64,000 nt of DNA from an uncultured Pelagibacteraceae bacterium (GCA_902536925.1 CACAZL010000001.1:1-64000), one strand, 5' to 3'. Counted from the stretch's first letter, positions 1 to 11,054 are shown. The notes: generated from the letters alone by a model not told the origin. Numbers and translations are program-made.

Positions 1-1077
1 GATTTATATGTTAAAAGAGAATTAATTAAAATCTCTGGCGATGTAATAGATCAAGCTAAACTTAATGAACTTGACAATGATGGGCAAAAGATAATTGAAA
101 ATTATGAAAAATCTTTATTCGATCTCGCTGAGAAAGGATCTTTTAACTCTTCCTTAATAAAATTTGACGAAGCAATGAGACTAACTATCGAAATGGCATC
201 TAATGCTTATAAAAACGAAGAAGGAATAGTGGGAGTGCCCACTGGACTAAAAGATTTAGATGATAAACTAGGAGGCCTACACAAATCAGATTTAGTAATT
301 ATCGCTGGAAGACCATCTATGGGTAAGACAGCTTTGGCAACAAATATTGCATTTAATGCAGCAAAAAAAATTCAAGAAAGCGGAGAAAAAAGTTCTATTG
401 CATTTTTTTCACTTGAAATGTCATCTGAGCAACTTTCAACAAGAATTTTAGCTGAACAATCCAGAATTAAATCAAATGATATTAGAAGAGGAAAAATCAC
501 TGAAGAACAATTCGATAAATTTATTGAAACCTCAAAAGATATTTCTGAACTTCCTTTATATATTGATGAAACTCCGGCAATAACCATCGCTGCTTTAAGC
601 AACAGAGCGAGAAGAATAAAAAGATTATATGGACTTGATATGGTAGTTATTGATTATATTCAGTTGATGAAAGCTTCAAACTCTTACAATGGAAGAGTGC
701 AAGAAATATCAGAGATAACTCAGGGATTAAAAGCATTAGCTAAAGAGCTTGGTGTGCCGGTCTTAGCGCTTTCTCAATTATCAAGAGCTGTTGAACAAAG
801 AGATGACAAAAAACCACAATTATCAGATCTAAGAGAATCAGGATCAATTGAACAAGACGCTGATGTTGTGATGTTTGTGTATAGAGAAGCTTATTATCTA
901 CAAGGAAAAGAACCTAGACCAGCAACTGTAGAACACGCTGAATGGCAGGCCAAAATGAACGAAGTATCACATTTAGCAGAGTTAATTATTCAAAAACAAA
1001 GACATGGGCCAACTGGCAATGTAATGCTTGAATTTGAAGCTATGTTTACCAAATTTAAAGATATTCAAAATAATTAA
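1..1077 (+). CDS. dnaB: Replicative DNA helicase DnaB (5' end outside window)
   Basis: Frame is open from base 1; Walker A GRPSMGKTALATNIA, SLEMSSEQL, VVIDYIQLM, LSQLSRAVEQR, SDLRESGSIEQDADVV. Confidence 0.96.
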   Translation, partial: DLYVKRELIKISGDVIDQAKLNELDNDGQKIIENYEKSLFDLAEKGSFNSSLIKFDEAMRLTIEMASNAYKNEEGIVGVPTGLKDLDDKLGGLHKSDLVIIAGRPSMGKTALATNIAFNAAKKIQESGEKSSIAFFSLEMSSEQLSTRILAEQSRIKSNDIRRGKITEEQFDKFIETSKDISELPLYIDETPAITIAALSNRARRIKRLYGLDMVVIDYIQLMKASNSYNGRVQEISEITQGLKALAKELGVPVLALSQLSRAVEQRDDKKPQLSDLRESGSIEQDADVVMFVYREAYYLQGKEPRPATVEHAEWQAKMNEVSHLAELIIQKQRHGPTGNVMLEFEAMFTKFKDIQNN

Positions 1078-1102
1078 ATTAAATTATAAAAGCTAATAGT
1101 CG

Positions 1103-3478
1103 ATGTTAGCTAAATTTTATCAAAATAATGTTTTAAAAAAACCAAGTTTAATTTTAGTTTTATTATTAATCTGTTTATGTTTTTTTGGATATAATTCTAA
1201 AAATTTTAGACTTGATGCGTCATCTGAAACATTATTAATAGAGGGCGATCCTGATTTAAAATATCTAAATGAAATAAACAACAGATATGGTGCAAAGGAG
1301 TTTTTGGTTCTTACCTATACTCCAAAAAAAAGTATGATAGATGAAAATTCTATCAAAAATCTTTTAAATCTTAAAAAGGAAATTCAAAAACTAAACTGGG
1401 TACATAATGTAATCACACTATTAGATGTTCCTCTATTAAGTAGCTCTGATGAGCCACTTATTGAAAGATTACAGAACTATTCTACTCTCAAATCAAAAAA
1501 TATTAATAAAGAGAGAGGATTTAATGAAATATTGAATAGTCCTGTTTTTAGGAACTTTGTTATTAGCGAAGATGGTAAAACTTCTGGAATAATAGTTTAT
1601 TTAAAAACTAAAGATAAAATTTCTAAATTTAAAAGTAAAAAAGATGAAGATTTATATAAAGATAAATTAAAAAAACAAAATCATCAAAATATTTTAGAAA
1701 TAAGACAAGTAATAAAAAATTTTAGCTCTACCAGTAAGCTTCATTTGGGTGGGATACCTATGATTGCTGATGATATGATGACTTTTATAAAAAACGATAT
1801 AATTGTATTTGGACTTGGAGTATTTATTTTTATTGTTGCAACTCTTTGGTATGTATTTAGAAAATTAATATGGGTGATCGTTCCAATAAGTAGTTGTTTT
1901 TTTTCTGTAATAATTATGACAGGACTTTTAGGACTTTTGGGATGGAAAGTTACCGTTATATCATCTAATTTTATAGCTTTAATGTTGATATTAACAATGG
2001 CTATGAATATTCATATCAGCACAAGATATCTTCAACTTTCAAAACAATTTCCGAAGTTAAATAAATTTAAAATTATTTCTTTGACAACGAGTAAAATGTT
2101 CTGGCCTATTTTATATACAGCCTTGACAACTATTTTTGCCTTTTTATCTTTAATATTCAGCGAAATAAAACCAATAATAGATTTTGGGTTTATGATGACT
2201 TTTGGTCTAATAATTTCATTTCTTATTACTTTTAGTCTATTGCCGACATTAATTAATTTAATTAATTTCAATAAAGTTTCCTTAAAAGAGGAAAAAGGCA
2301 CTACGATTACTAATTTGTTTAGTAACATTTCAGTTTCAAACCAAAATACTATATTTGGAACAACCTTAATAATTATATTTCTAAGTATATTAGGGATTTC
2401 AAAGCTCGAAGTTGAAAATAGTTTTATAAATTATTTTGATAAAAATACAGAAATATATAAAGGAATGAAGCTCATAGATGAAAAGTTAGGTGGCACAACA
2501 CCGCTTGAAGTTATTTTAAAATTTCCAAAACAAAATGAAACTGATCAAAAATCAGAAGATGAAGAGGATGATTGGGGAGATGAAGATGAAAATGATGAAA
2601 AATATTGGTTTACTAAAGACAAAATTGATAAGATAAAAAAGGTTCATAATTATTTAGATTCTTTAGAGCCAATTGGAAAAGTTCTTTCTTTTTCATCAAT
2701 AATTGATGTTGCTACTCAATTAAATAATAATAAAGAACTTGGGTCTTTAGAAATGGGTGTCTTATATACCAAGATTCCTGATAACATAAAAAAAGAAATT
2801 GTTGATCCATATATATCTATAAAGGACTCTGAGGCTAGAATAAGCTTAAGAATAAAAGATTCATTAGATAATCTGAGGAGAAATGATTTGCTTATTAAAA
2901 TAAATTCAGATCTTGAGAGTAAATTAAATTTAAAAAAAGACGAATTTAAATTAGGTGGTGTATTAATTCTTTTCAACAATCTTTTACAAAGTTTATTTAA
3001 ATCTCAAATTTTAACACTTGGATTTGTTATGCTTGGAATTTTTATAATGTTTATAATTCTATTTAAAAATTTAAAATTAGCTTTAATAGGTGTTGTTCCA
3101 AATTTTATAGCAGCTTTTTTTATATTAGGATTGATAGGATTGTTAGGAATTCCACTTGATATGATGACAATTACAATAGCCGCCATAACTATAGGTATAG
3201 CTGTAGATAATAGTATTCATTATATTTATAGATTTAAAGAGGAGTATGCAAAGTTGAGAAATTACAATAGAACATTAAAATTATGTCACTCAACTGTCGG
3301 TAAAGCTATTTTAAATACTTCAATTACAATAGTTTTTGGATTTTCAATTTTAGTAATGTCAAATTTTATACCAACAATTTACTTTGGTGTATTCACGGGG
3401 ATTGCCATGTTGCTTGCAATGGTTTCGGTTTTAACACTTTTACCTTCTTTATTGCTTAAAATTAAACCATTCAATTAA
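1103..3478 (+). CDS. RND/MMPL-family transporter
   Basis: 791 aa, two repeated multi-TM halves with large extracytoplasmic loops; AITIGIAVDNSIHYIYRF motif typical of the MMPL/patched-like RND family. Confidence 0.85.
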   Translation: MLAKFYQNNVLKKPSLILVLLLICLCFFGYNSKNFRLDASSETLLIEGDPDLKYLNEINNRYGAKEFLVLTYTPKKSMIDENSIKNLLNLKKEIQKLNWVHNVITLLDVPLLSSSDEPLIERLQNYSTLKSKNINKERGFNEILNSPVFRNFVISEDGKTSGIIVYLKTKDKISKFKSKKDEDLYKDKLKKQNHQNILEIRQVIKNFSSTSKLHLGGIPMIADDMMTFIKNDIIVFGLGVFIFIVATLWYVFRKLIWVIVPISSCFFSVIIMTGLLGLLGWKVTVISSNFIALMLILTMAMNIHISTRYLQLSKQFPKLNKFKIISLTTSKMFWPILYTALTTIFAFLSLIFSEIKPIIDFGFMMTFGLIISFLITFSLLPTLINLINFNKVSLKEEKGTTITNLFSNISVSNQNTIFGTTLIIIFLSILGISKLEVENSFINYFDKNTEIYKGMKLIDEKLGGTTPLEVILKFPKQNETDQKSEDEEDDWGDEDENDEKYWFTKDKIDKIKKVHNYLDSLEPIGKVLSFSSIIDVATQLNNNKELGSLEMGVLYTKIPDNIKKEIVDPYISIKDSEARISLRIKDSLDNLRRNDLLIKINSDLESKLNLKKDEFKLGGVLILFNNLLQSLFKSQILTLGFVMLGIFIMFIILFKNLKLALIGVVPNFIAAFFILGLIGLLGIPLDMMTITIAAITIGIAVDNSIHYIYRFKEEYAKLRNYNRTLKLCHSTVGKAILNTSITIVFGFSILVMSNFIPTIYFGVFTGIAMLLAMVSVLTLLPSLLLKIKPFN

Positions 3479-4023
3479 TGATTGAGACTATTCAGGATTT
3501 TTTAATACAAGTAACATTATTTGATTATATTTTTTTTGTATTAACCATTTATTTTTTAATTCAAGGATCTAGAAAAGGTTTTGTTTTAAGTTTATTGTCA
3601 GCTGCCAAATGGGTTTTGGCATATATTTTAACAATTTATTTATTTCCAAAAGTAAAACCGTATTTTGAAGGTATTTTAGATAGTGAATATGTTCTTGATA
3701 TAATTGTTGGTGTAATATTGTTTATCTTAATAATATTTCTTATTCTTTTAGGAAATAAAGCAATAAGTAAAGTTGTAACCTACACTGGATTAGGTTCAGT
3801 CGATAAGGTTTTTGGCTTTTTCTTTGGAATCGCTAAGAGCTATATTCTAATTGTTTGTTTATTCACAGCTATTGACGTAGTTTACGATAGCAAAAAATGG
3901 CCGTTAAATTTAAAAGATTCGTTAACATTTCCTTTGGTTGAAAAAGGTAGTATCTATCTTATAAAGGTATTTCCAAATCAAAAACAATATGAAGACGCTA
4001 AAGAAAAAGTTCAAGATGTATAA
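3478..4023 (+). CDS. cvpA: CvpA family membrane protein
   Basis: Four-TM protein with DYIFFVLTIYFLIQGSRKGFVLSLLS; directly upstream of and overlapping purF. Confidence 0.85.
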   Translation: MIETIQDFLIQVTLFDYIFFVLTIYFLIQGSRKGFVLSLLSAAKWVLAYILTIYLFPKVKPYFEGILDSEYVLDIIVGVILFILIIFLILLGNKAISKVVTYTGLGSVDKVFGFFFGIAKSYILIVCLFTAIDVVYDSKKWPLNLKDSLTFPLVEKGSIYLIKVFPNQKQYEDAKEKVQDV

Positions 4024-5458
4024 CCCTAAATTAAAAGAGGAATGTGCCGTCTTTGGTATAAGTAATACACCAGAGGCATCGACCTTAACCGCTTTAGGAC
4101 TTCATGCGTTACAGCATAGAGGGCAAGAGGGTTGTGGAATTGTATCATTTGACGGGGAAAAATATCACTCTGAAAAAAGATTTGGTTTAGTTGGTGACAA
4201 CTTTAATGATGAAAAAGTTTTAAAAAACTTACCAGGAAATTATGCAATAGGTCACAATAGATATTCTACAACTGGTGGAACTGCTTTAAGAAATGTACAA
4301 CCGTTCTTTGCTGATACTAATTCAGGTGGAATTGGAGTTGCGCATAATGGTAATCTTACAAATGCAATAACTCTTAGAAATAAAATGGTTGAAGAAGGCT
4401 CAATTTTTTACACAACATCAGATACAGAAACGATAGTAAAACTTATAGCCAAATCAAAAAGACCCGATACAATTGATAAAGTTATTGATGCTTTATTTCA
4501 AATTCAAGGGGGATATGCATTAGTTATGATGACACAAAATACTCTTATCGGGGTAAGAGATCCTTATGGAATTAGACCTCTAGTTATTGGAAAATTAAAA
4601 AACTCTTATGTTTTTGCATCTGAAACCTGTGCTTTTGATATTATTGGTGCAAAGTTTGTTAGAGATGTTGAAAATGGTGAAATTGTTTATGTAGAAAATG
4701 ATGAATTAAAAAGTATTAAGCCATTTCCTCAAAAAAAAGTGAGACCATGTGTATTTGAATATATTTATTTTTCAAGACCAGATAGTATTTTAAATGGCAA
4801 AACAGCCTACGAATATCGTAAAAGATTTGGAGCTGAATTAGCAAAAGAGGATAATTTAGATGCTGATTTGGTTGTGCCAGTACCAGATTCTGGTAATGCA
4901 GCTGCATTGGGTTACGCTGAGGAAAAAAAAATAAATTTTGATTTAGGTTTAATAAGAAATCATTACGTTGGTCGAACTTTTATAGAGCCATCACAACAGA
5001 TTAGAAGTTTAGGAGTTAAATTAAAATTAAATGCAAATGTTTCAGTTATAAAAAATAAAAAAATAATTTTAGTTGATGACTCTTTAGTTAGAGGGACTAC
5101 ATCATCAAAGATTGTAAAAATGTTATATGATAATGGCGCTAAAGAAATACATGTGAGGATAGCTAGTCCAGAAATAAAATATCCAGATTTTTATGGAGTT
5201 GATACGCCTACTAAAAAAGAACTATTAGCAGCAAACAAATCAGTAGATGAAATAAAAGAATTTATAAAAGCAAAATCACTTAAATTTTTAACTTTAGATG
5301 GCTTATATCGAGGAATGGGTTTTGATAAGAGAAATGATGCTTATCCACAATTAACTGATCATCATTTTACTGGTGATTATCCAGTAAAAATTATTGATGA
5401 ACTTGGAGAGGATAAAGTTACACAATTATCATTGTTAAGTACAGGATCGAGTAATTGA
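4016..5458 (+). CDS. purF: Amidophosphoribosyltransferase
   Basis: KEECAVFGI N-terminal nucleophile, GHNRYSTTG, PRPP motif IILVDDSLVRGTTSSKIV; start at 4016 (MYNPKLKEEC) preferred over 3989. Confidence 0.95.
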   Translation: MYNPKLKEECAVFGISNTPEASTLTALGLHALQHRGQEGCGIVSFDGEKYHSEKRFGLVGDNFNDEKVLKNLPGNYAIGHNRYSTTGGTALRNVQPFFADTNSGGIGVAHNGNLTNAITLRNKMVEEGSIFYTTSDTETIVKLIAKSKRPDTIDKVIDALFQIQGGYALVMMTQNTLIGVRDPYGIRPLVIGKLKNSYVFASETCAFDIIGAKFVRDVENGEIVYVENDELKSIKPFPQKKVRPCVFEYIYFSRPDSILNGKTAYEYRKRFGAELAKEDNLDADLVVPVPDSGNAAALGYAEEKKINFDLGLIRNHYVGRTFIEPSQQIRSLGVKLKLNANVSVIKNKKIILVDDSLVRGTTSSKIVKMLYDNGAKEIHVRIASPEIKYPDFYGVDTPTKKELLAANKSVDEIKEFIKAKSLKFLTLDGLYRGMGFDKRNDAYPQLTDHHFTGDYPVKIIDELGEDKVTQLSLLSTGSSN

Positions 5459-6015
5459 TGAAAAAAGTAAATTTTACTGAAATGAAAAATGGTTCAAAAG
5501 AAGATTATGAATTATTAGAAAAGTATGAAAAAAATTTTGAACGTAAAACAGCAGATAGATTACTTAAGTATCTTGCAAGTCAAACTACAACTCTTGAGGG
5601 TTATCAAATAACTAGATTAGAACATTCTTTACAAGCAGCCACACGAGCATACAAGAACGGAGAAAGTGAAGAGATGGTTGTTGCAACTTTACTTCATGAC
5701 ATAGGGGATGACTTAGCACCTATGAACCATTCTCAATATGCAGCTTCGATAATCAGACCATATGTTTCTGAGAAAACATATTGGATAATCCTTCATCATG
5801 GACTTTTTCAAACCTATTACAGTGCTCATCATTTAGGAGGAGATAGAAACGCTAGGGATAAATTCAAAGATCACAAATATTATCAAGATACAGTTGATTT
5901 TTGTGAAAAATATGACCAGTCTTCTTTTGATCCTAATTACAAATCTATGTCTTTAGAGGAGTTTGAACCAATGGTGAAAAAAATATTTGATAGAAAACCT
6001 TTTTATCATCACTAA
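5455..6015 (+). CDS. HD-domain protein (phosphohydrolase or HD-type oxygenase)
   Basis: LEHSLQAATRAY...LLHDIGDDLAP HD motif, C-terminal YDQSSFDPNY; overlaps the purF stop. Confidence 0.75.
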   Translation: MMKKVNFTEMKNGSKEDYELLEKYEKNFERKTADRLLKYLASQTTTLEGYQITRLEHSLQAATRAYKNGESEEMVVATLLHDIGDDLAPMNHSQYAASIIRPYVSEKTYWIILHHGLFQTYYSAHHLGGDRNARDKFKDHKYYQDTVDFCEKYDQSSFDPNYKSMSLEEFEPMVKKIFDRKPFYHH

Positions 6016-6029
6016 TTTTTAAAAAAAAT

Positions 6030-7979
6030 ATGACTAACAAACTCAAGGAAGAGAAAAGTCCGTATTTAAAGCAGCATAAAGATAATCCTGTAAATTGGTT
6101 TGCTTGGAATAAAGAAAGTTTAGAACAGGCAAAAAAAGAAAAAAAACCAATATTTCTTAGTGTTGGATATGCAAGCTGTCATTGGTGTCATGTGATGGCG
6201 CATGAAAGTTTTGAAGACGATCAAACAGCTAAAATAATGAATGAAAAATTTATAAATATTAAAGTCGATAGAGAAGAAAGACCTGATTTAGATTATGTTT
6301 TTCAAAGAAGTTTATCTATTTTAACAGGAACCCAAGGAGGTTGGCCTTTATCGATGTTTCTTGATGAAAATGGAGTTCCTTTTACTGGTGGAACTTATTT
6401 CCCACCAAAAGAAATGCATGGAAGACCAGATTTTCAAAAAGTTCTAAATAATGTTTCTGACGTATATAATAAGAATAGAGAGAAAATTCTTGATCAAGCG
6501 CCCCAAATGCAAGAAATATTTGGTAAAATTAATCAAAGATCAGCAGTATTAAATCAACCATTAGAACCATTTTTAGAAAAAATTATACAACACCTAGATA
6601 AAGATAATGGAAGTTTCAAAGGAGCTCCAAAGTTTCCCCAATTTTATTTATTTGATGCAATGTTTTATTTTTATTTAAAAACAGGAAAAGAAGAATACTT
6701 TAAACCTGTTGAAACTTTACTTTACAATATTTCTTCAAAAGGAATGTATGATCATTTAGCTGGAGGTATAGCAAGATACACTGTTGATGAAAATTGGATC
6801 ATCCCTCACTTTGAAAAAATGCTTTATGATAATATTCAATATATAGGATTGTTAAATAAGTTCTTTCAAAAAACTAATAATCTTTATTATAAAGGAAAGT
6901 TAGAGCAAAGTATAAATTTTATCAATTCAGAATTTAAAAATGATTTTGATCTTTATGGGTCTGCATATGATGCCGATAGCGATGGTGTTGAAGGAAAATA
7001 TTATGTATGGAATTATGCAGAACTAAAAAATACTCTAGGTCCTAAATTTAATTTATTTGCAAAAAAATATAATTTGACTGAAGAGGGAAATTTTGAAGGT
7101 AATAATATTTTAACAGAAACTCATAATAAACTTTCCGATGATGAGATTAAAGAAATCTCAAACACAGAAAAAACGTTATTAGATCAAAGAAATAAACGTT
7201 CTAAACCATTATTTGATGATAAATCTCAAACTGACCAAAATTGTTTTTTATTAGAAACACTCCTTCTTTCATCGCTAGTAACTGATAATGAAGAACTAAA
7301 ACAAAATACTCTTGTTAGTATAAAGATATTGGAAAAATATTTGTCAGATAAAATTTTCCATTGCTATCAAGACACAGAGATAGACGCTTTTTTGGAAGAT
7401 TACGTATACTATGCTAGTCTTTTAATAACTATTTATGAATTAGATGGTGACATTAAATACATCGAAAAAGCAAAAGATATTTTAATAAAAACCTGGGAAT
7501 ACTTCTATGATAAAAAATCAGGATTAATGCAAAAAAATAAAATATTAGATAATGACCTTTTTGTTCAGCCAGTAGATCTAAATGATAATAATATACCAAA
7601 CGGAAATAGCGTATATTTAAACTTATGTAATAAAATATATATTATAACTAGCAATAAAATATGGTTTGAAAAAATTGATATTTTAAAGAAAAGTTTTCAC
7701 CAAGTTTTAAACTCAAACTTCGCACAAATGTTTAGTTTTGTTAAATCATTGGATATTTGTAATGAAAGTATATCTTTTACAATTCATGGAAAGCAAAATT
7801 TAGATCCTGATATAAAAAAATATTTACAAAAAAAATTTATTACTAGAGCTACATTTAAATATCTAGATAATGAAGTAAAAGAGGCAAAAATTGTTATATG
7901 TAAAAATCAAACTTGCTCTAACAAATTAAGTAATATAAAGGAAATTGAAGATTATCTAAAAAGAAACAATATAAGCTAA
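6030..7979 (+). CDS. Thioredoxin-domain protein of the DUF255/YyaL type
   Basis: EKSPYLKQHKDNPVNWFAWN, SVGYASCHWCHVMAHESFED, GGWPLSMFL, IPHFEKMLYDN. Confidence 0.92.
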   Translation: MTNKLKEEKSPYLKQHKDNPVNWFAWNKESLEQAKKEKKPIFLSVGYASCHWCHVMAHESFEDDQTAKIMNEKFINIKVDREERPDLDYVFQRSLSILTGTQGGWPLSMFLDENGVPFTGGTYFPPKEMHGRPDFQKVLNNVSDVYNKNREKILDQAPQMQEIFGKINQRSAVLNQPLEPFLEKIIQHLDKDNGSFKGAPKFPQFYLFDAMFYFYLKTGKEEYFKPVETLLYNISSKGMYDHLAGGIARYTVDENWIIPHFEKMLYDNIQYIGLLNKFFQKTNNLYYKGKLEQSINFINSEFKNDFDLYGSAYDADSDGVEGKYYVWNYAELKNTLGPKFNLFAKKYNLTEEGNFEGNNILTETHNKLSDDEIKEISNTEKTLLDQRNKRSKPLFDDKSQTDQNCFLLETLLLSSLVTDNEELKQNTLVSIKILEKYLSDKIFHCYQDTEIDAFLEDYVYYASLLITIYELDGDIKYIEKAKDILIKTWEYFYDKKSGLMQKNKILDNDLFVQPVDLNDNNIPNGNSVYLNLCNKIYIITSNKIWFEKIDILKKSFHQVLNSNFAQMFSFVKSLDICNESISFTIHGKQNLDPDIKKYLQKKFITRATFKYLDNEVKEAKIVICKNQTCSNKLSNIKEIEDYLKRNNIS

Positions 7980-9274
7980 TGATAGAAACAAAGGAACAAA
8001 TAATAGAACATTTTAAGTCAGGCTCAAAGGATAAATCTAATTTAAAGATTGGAGTTGAGCATGAAAAATTTATTTTTGATAAAAAAACAAATACGAGAAT
8101 TGATTATCCCAAAATCAAGAAAATGTTTGAAAATTTATATGAGTTTGGCTGGAAACCTATTTTTGAGGAAAAAAATCCAATAGCGTTAACTAAGAATGAT
8201 AAAAGTATTACCTTAGAGCCTGGTAATCAAATAGAGCTATCCGGAGCAAAATTAAATAATATTCATGAAGCTTGTGCTGAATCTCATGAATATTTATTTG
8301 AGTTAAACCAGGTAATTGAAAAATTAGATTTTAAAATAGTAAGCGCTGGATATGATCCTATATCTAAACTTGAGGATATACCTAATAATCCAAAAAAAAG
8401 GTATGAGGTTATGACCAAAGATATGCCTGTTGGAGGAAAACTAAGTTTGGATATGATGTATAAAACCGCAGGTACGCAATTAAATTTAGATTATACCTCA
8501 GAAAAAGATTTTATAAAAAAATTTAAGTTGGCAAATAATTTAGTTCCAATATCTATCGGACTTTTTGCAAATTCCTCTATAGTTGAAAAAAATGATAGTG
8601 GATACTTATCTTACAGATCTAAAGTTTGGCAAGAAACATCTAGAGGTGGATTGCCTGAGTTTTTTTTAAAAGATGTAAATTTTGAAAAATATGCAGATTA
8701 TATTATGAATTATCCAATCTTATTTTTACAAAGTGAAGGTAATTATACGTCTGGAAAAAAATATTTATTTAAAAACTTTATGAATGGAGAAATTAAAGAA
8801 ATTGGAAATAAAATTCCTAGCAATAATGATCTTGATACACATTTAGGAACAATATTTACAGAGAACAGATTAAAACAATATATCGAATTAAGATCAATGG
8901 ATGCGTGCGGATGGGAGTGTTTATGTGCTGGTCCCGCTCTATTCACTGGATTAATTTATGGAAATCTGGAGGAAGCTTTAGATTTAATTAAAAATTGGGA
9001 AGCTAATGAAGTGCTTTCAGCTTATAAAAATGCCCCTAAAAATGGCTTAAAAACTAATTTGATGGGCAAGGATATTTCGTATTGGGCAGAGAGACTAATA
9101 GACATATCAAAATCAGGATTAAAAAAGAGAGACTTTTTAAATAGAAAAAAATTAAGTGAAGCAAAGTTTTTAGATCACTTAGAAAAAATTGTAAAAAGTA
9201 AAAAAACAAATGCTGATAATATAATAAGTAAGTATTCAAATTCCGAAAATTTGAATGATTTATATGACCAATAA
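7979..9274 (+). CDS. gshA: Glutamate-cysteine ligase
   Basis: IGVEHEKFIFD, TLEPGNQIELSGA, MMYKTAGTQLNLDY, YIELRSMDACGWECLCAGPAL; overlaps a downstream gshB-like gene. Confidence 0.93.
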   Translation: MIETKEQIIEHFKSGSKDKSNLKIGVEHEKFIFDKKTNTRIDYPKIKKMFENLYEFGWKPIFEEKNPIALTKNDKSITLEPGNQIELSGAKLNNIHEACAESHEYLFELNQVIEKLDFKIVSAGYDPISKLEDIPNNPKKRYEVMTKDMPVGGKLSLDMMYKTAGTQLNLDYTSEKDFIKKFKLANNLVPISIGLFANSSIVEKNDSGYLSYRSKVWQETSRGGLPEFFLKDVNFEKYADYIMNYPILFLQSEGNYTSGKKYLFKNFMNGEIKEIGNKIPSNNDLDTHLGTIFTENRLKQYIELRSMDACGWECLCAGPALFTGLIYGNLEEALDLIKNWEANEVLSAYKNAPKNGLKTNLMGKDISYWAERLIDISKSGLKKRDFLNRKKLSEAKFLDHLEKIVKSKKTNADNIISKYSNSENLNDLYDQ

Positions 9275-10187
9275 AATTGTTGCTATACAAGGTGATAATT
9301 TAAAAAAAATAAATATCAAAACAGATACTACTATTTTTTTAGCTAATGAAGCTCAAAACAAAGGTTATAAATTATTTTATTATTATCCAGAAAATTTATC
9401 GAATATAAGAGGAAAAACTGTAAGTAAAGGATATTTTATTAAAATTGATTATTCAAAAAAGAAATTTTATAAAATTCTAAAAAAATCAAAATTAGACTTA
9501 TCCTTTGCAAAATATATTTTAATCAGACAGGATCCACCTTTTAACTTAGAATATATTTCTACAACATTAATGTTAGATAGAATCAAAGATAAAACAAAAA
9601 TTATTAATGATCCTACTGCAGTAAGAAATATTTCAGAAAAATTTTATTCTTTAAATTTTAAAAATTATATGGCGGATACAATATTTACTAAGGATTTGAT
9701 TGAAATTAAAAAATTTTTCAAAAAACATAAAAAGATAATAATTAAACCTATTCATAGCTATGGTGGCAATGATATAAATCTTATTTCAGGGAAGCTTAAT
9801 TTACTTAAAATAAAACAAATATTAAAAAAACACGGTCACATTATGTGTCAAAAATTTTTAAATAAAATTAAGTTTGGAGATAAAAGAGTTTTTATTATAA
9901 ATGGTAAAGTTTGCGGAGCTATATCTAGAGTTCCAAAATCAGGATCAATATTAAGCAATATGAGCAAAGGTGCAAAACCTAAAATTGCATTTTTAAATAA
10001 TAAAGAACAGAAAGTTTCAAATATTATAGCAAAAAAAATTAAGAAAGATGGGATTTACTTTGCAGGTATAGACTTTATTGATGGAAAATTAAATGGAGAT
10101 ATAAACGTAACATCACCAACAGGTATAAAAACATATTTTGATTTATCGCGGATAAACTTGGCTAAGACTTTTTGGAAAGGTTTATAG
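9255..10187 (+). CDS. gshB: Glutathione synthase
   Basis: RQDPPFNLEYISTTLMLD, NDPTAVRNISEKFYSLNF, IIKPIHSYGGNDI, YFAGIDFIDGKLNGDINVTSPTG; ATP-grasp. Confidence 0.92.
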   Translation: MIYMTNKIVAIQGDNLKKINIKTDTTIFLANEAQNKGYKLFYYYPENLSNIRGKTVSKGYFIKIDYSKKKFYKILKKSKLDLSFAKYILIRQDPPFNLEYISTTLMLDRIKDKTKIINDPTAVRNISEKFYSLNFKNYMADTIFTKDLIEIKKFFKKHKKIIIKPIHSYGGNDINLISGKLNLLKIKQILKKHGHIMCQKFLNKIKFGDKRVFIINGKVCGAISRVPKSGSILSNMSKGAKPKIAFLNNKEQKVSNIIAKKIKKDGIYFAGIDFIDGKLNGDINVTSPTGIKTYFDLSRINLAKTFWKGL

Positions 10188-11054
10188 TTGAAAAACTTGT
10201 CAAATCAGCAAAAAGGATCATCACTTGCATTTATAGCTGTGATGTTTATCACACCAGATTCACTCTTTATAAGATTATCATCTATAGATACTTGGGGATT
10301 ATTATTTTATAGAGGCGCGATACCATTTGTAGCTGTATTAATTGGACTTCTCATATTTTATAAAAAAAACTTTATTAAAGCATTTTTGAATGTTGGTTAT
10401 GCAGGTATTTTTTATATTATAAGTTTTTCGATTTGCAACATCACATTTATAATTTCAATCCAAAATACAAATGTAGCAAATACACTAATAATGATTGCAA
10501 TGGCACCCATGCTTTCGGCAATTCTTGGTGCAATATTTCTAAAAGAAGTTCCCGATAAGAAGACTTGGATAGCAATAGCCATTACTTTAGTCGCTGTAAT
10601 ATATATATTTTACGACTCTTTAGAGATGGGTAACTTATTTGGTGATCTCATGGGTATAACAACATCTTTTGGACTCGCCACTAACGCAGTAATAATCAGG
10701 TCAGCAAAAGATAGAGATTTGCTCCCCTCAGCTGTTGTTGGTAAGCTTACAGTAGCTCTATTTGCTCTCTTTTTCGTTGAAAGTTATGAGTTAGTTGAAA
10801 AAGACCTGATTTATATACCTTTAATGTGTATTTTGTGTGTAGCAATACCATTCGTTTTGGTGACGATTGCTCCAAGATTTATACCTGCCGAGGAAGTTAA
10901 TCTGTTTTTTCTTCTCGAGACCATTTTAGGACCCATTTGGGTTTGGTTAGTTATCAAAGAACAGCCGAGTATAGAGACAATAGTTGGTGGACTTGTAATT
11001 ATTTTCACTATAGCTATTCACTCTTATCTAAAATTAAAATCTTCTTCTAAATAA
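10188..11054 (+). CDS. DMT/EamA-family permease
   Basis: About 10 hydrophobic segments; internal repeat with EAMA-like LLETILGPIWVWLVIKEQPS; TTG start abutting the gshB stop. Confidence 0.85.
   Translation: MKNLSNQQKGSSLAFIAVMFITPDSLFIRLSSIDTWGLLFYRGAIPFVAVLIGLLIFYKKNFIKAFLNVGYAGIFYIISFSICNITFIISIQNTNVANTLIMIAMAPMLSAILGAIFLKEVPDKKTWIAIAITLVAVIYIFYDSLEMGNLFGDLMGITTSFGLATNAVIIRSAKDRDLLPSAVVGKLTVALFALFFVESYELVEKDLIYIPLMCILCVAIPFVLVTIAPRFIPAEEVNLFFLLETILGPIWVWLVIKEQPSIETIVGGLVIIFTIAIHSYLKLKSSSK

Noticed and set aside
2032-2328. 98-aa minus-strand ORF, and similar antisense ORFs such as 372-602, 2716-2979, 8743-8946, 12756-13105, 23201-23470, 32569-32934 and 43794-44066
   Set aside because: Fully inside confidently called genes on the opposite strand with no independent homology signal
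4023-5458. PurF lacking iron-sulfur cysteines (YPQLTDHHFTGDYP)
   Set aside because: Loss of Cys ligands appears common in alphaproteobacterial PurF; not unusual enough to report
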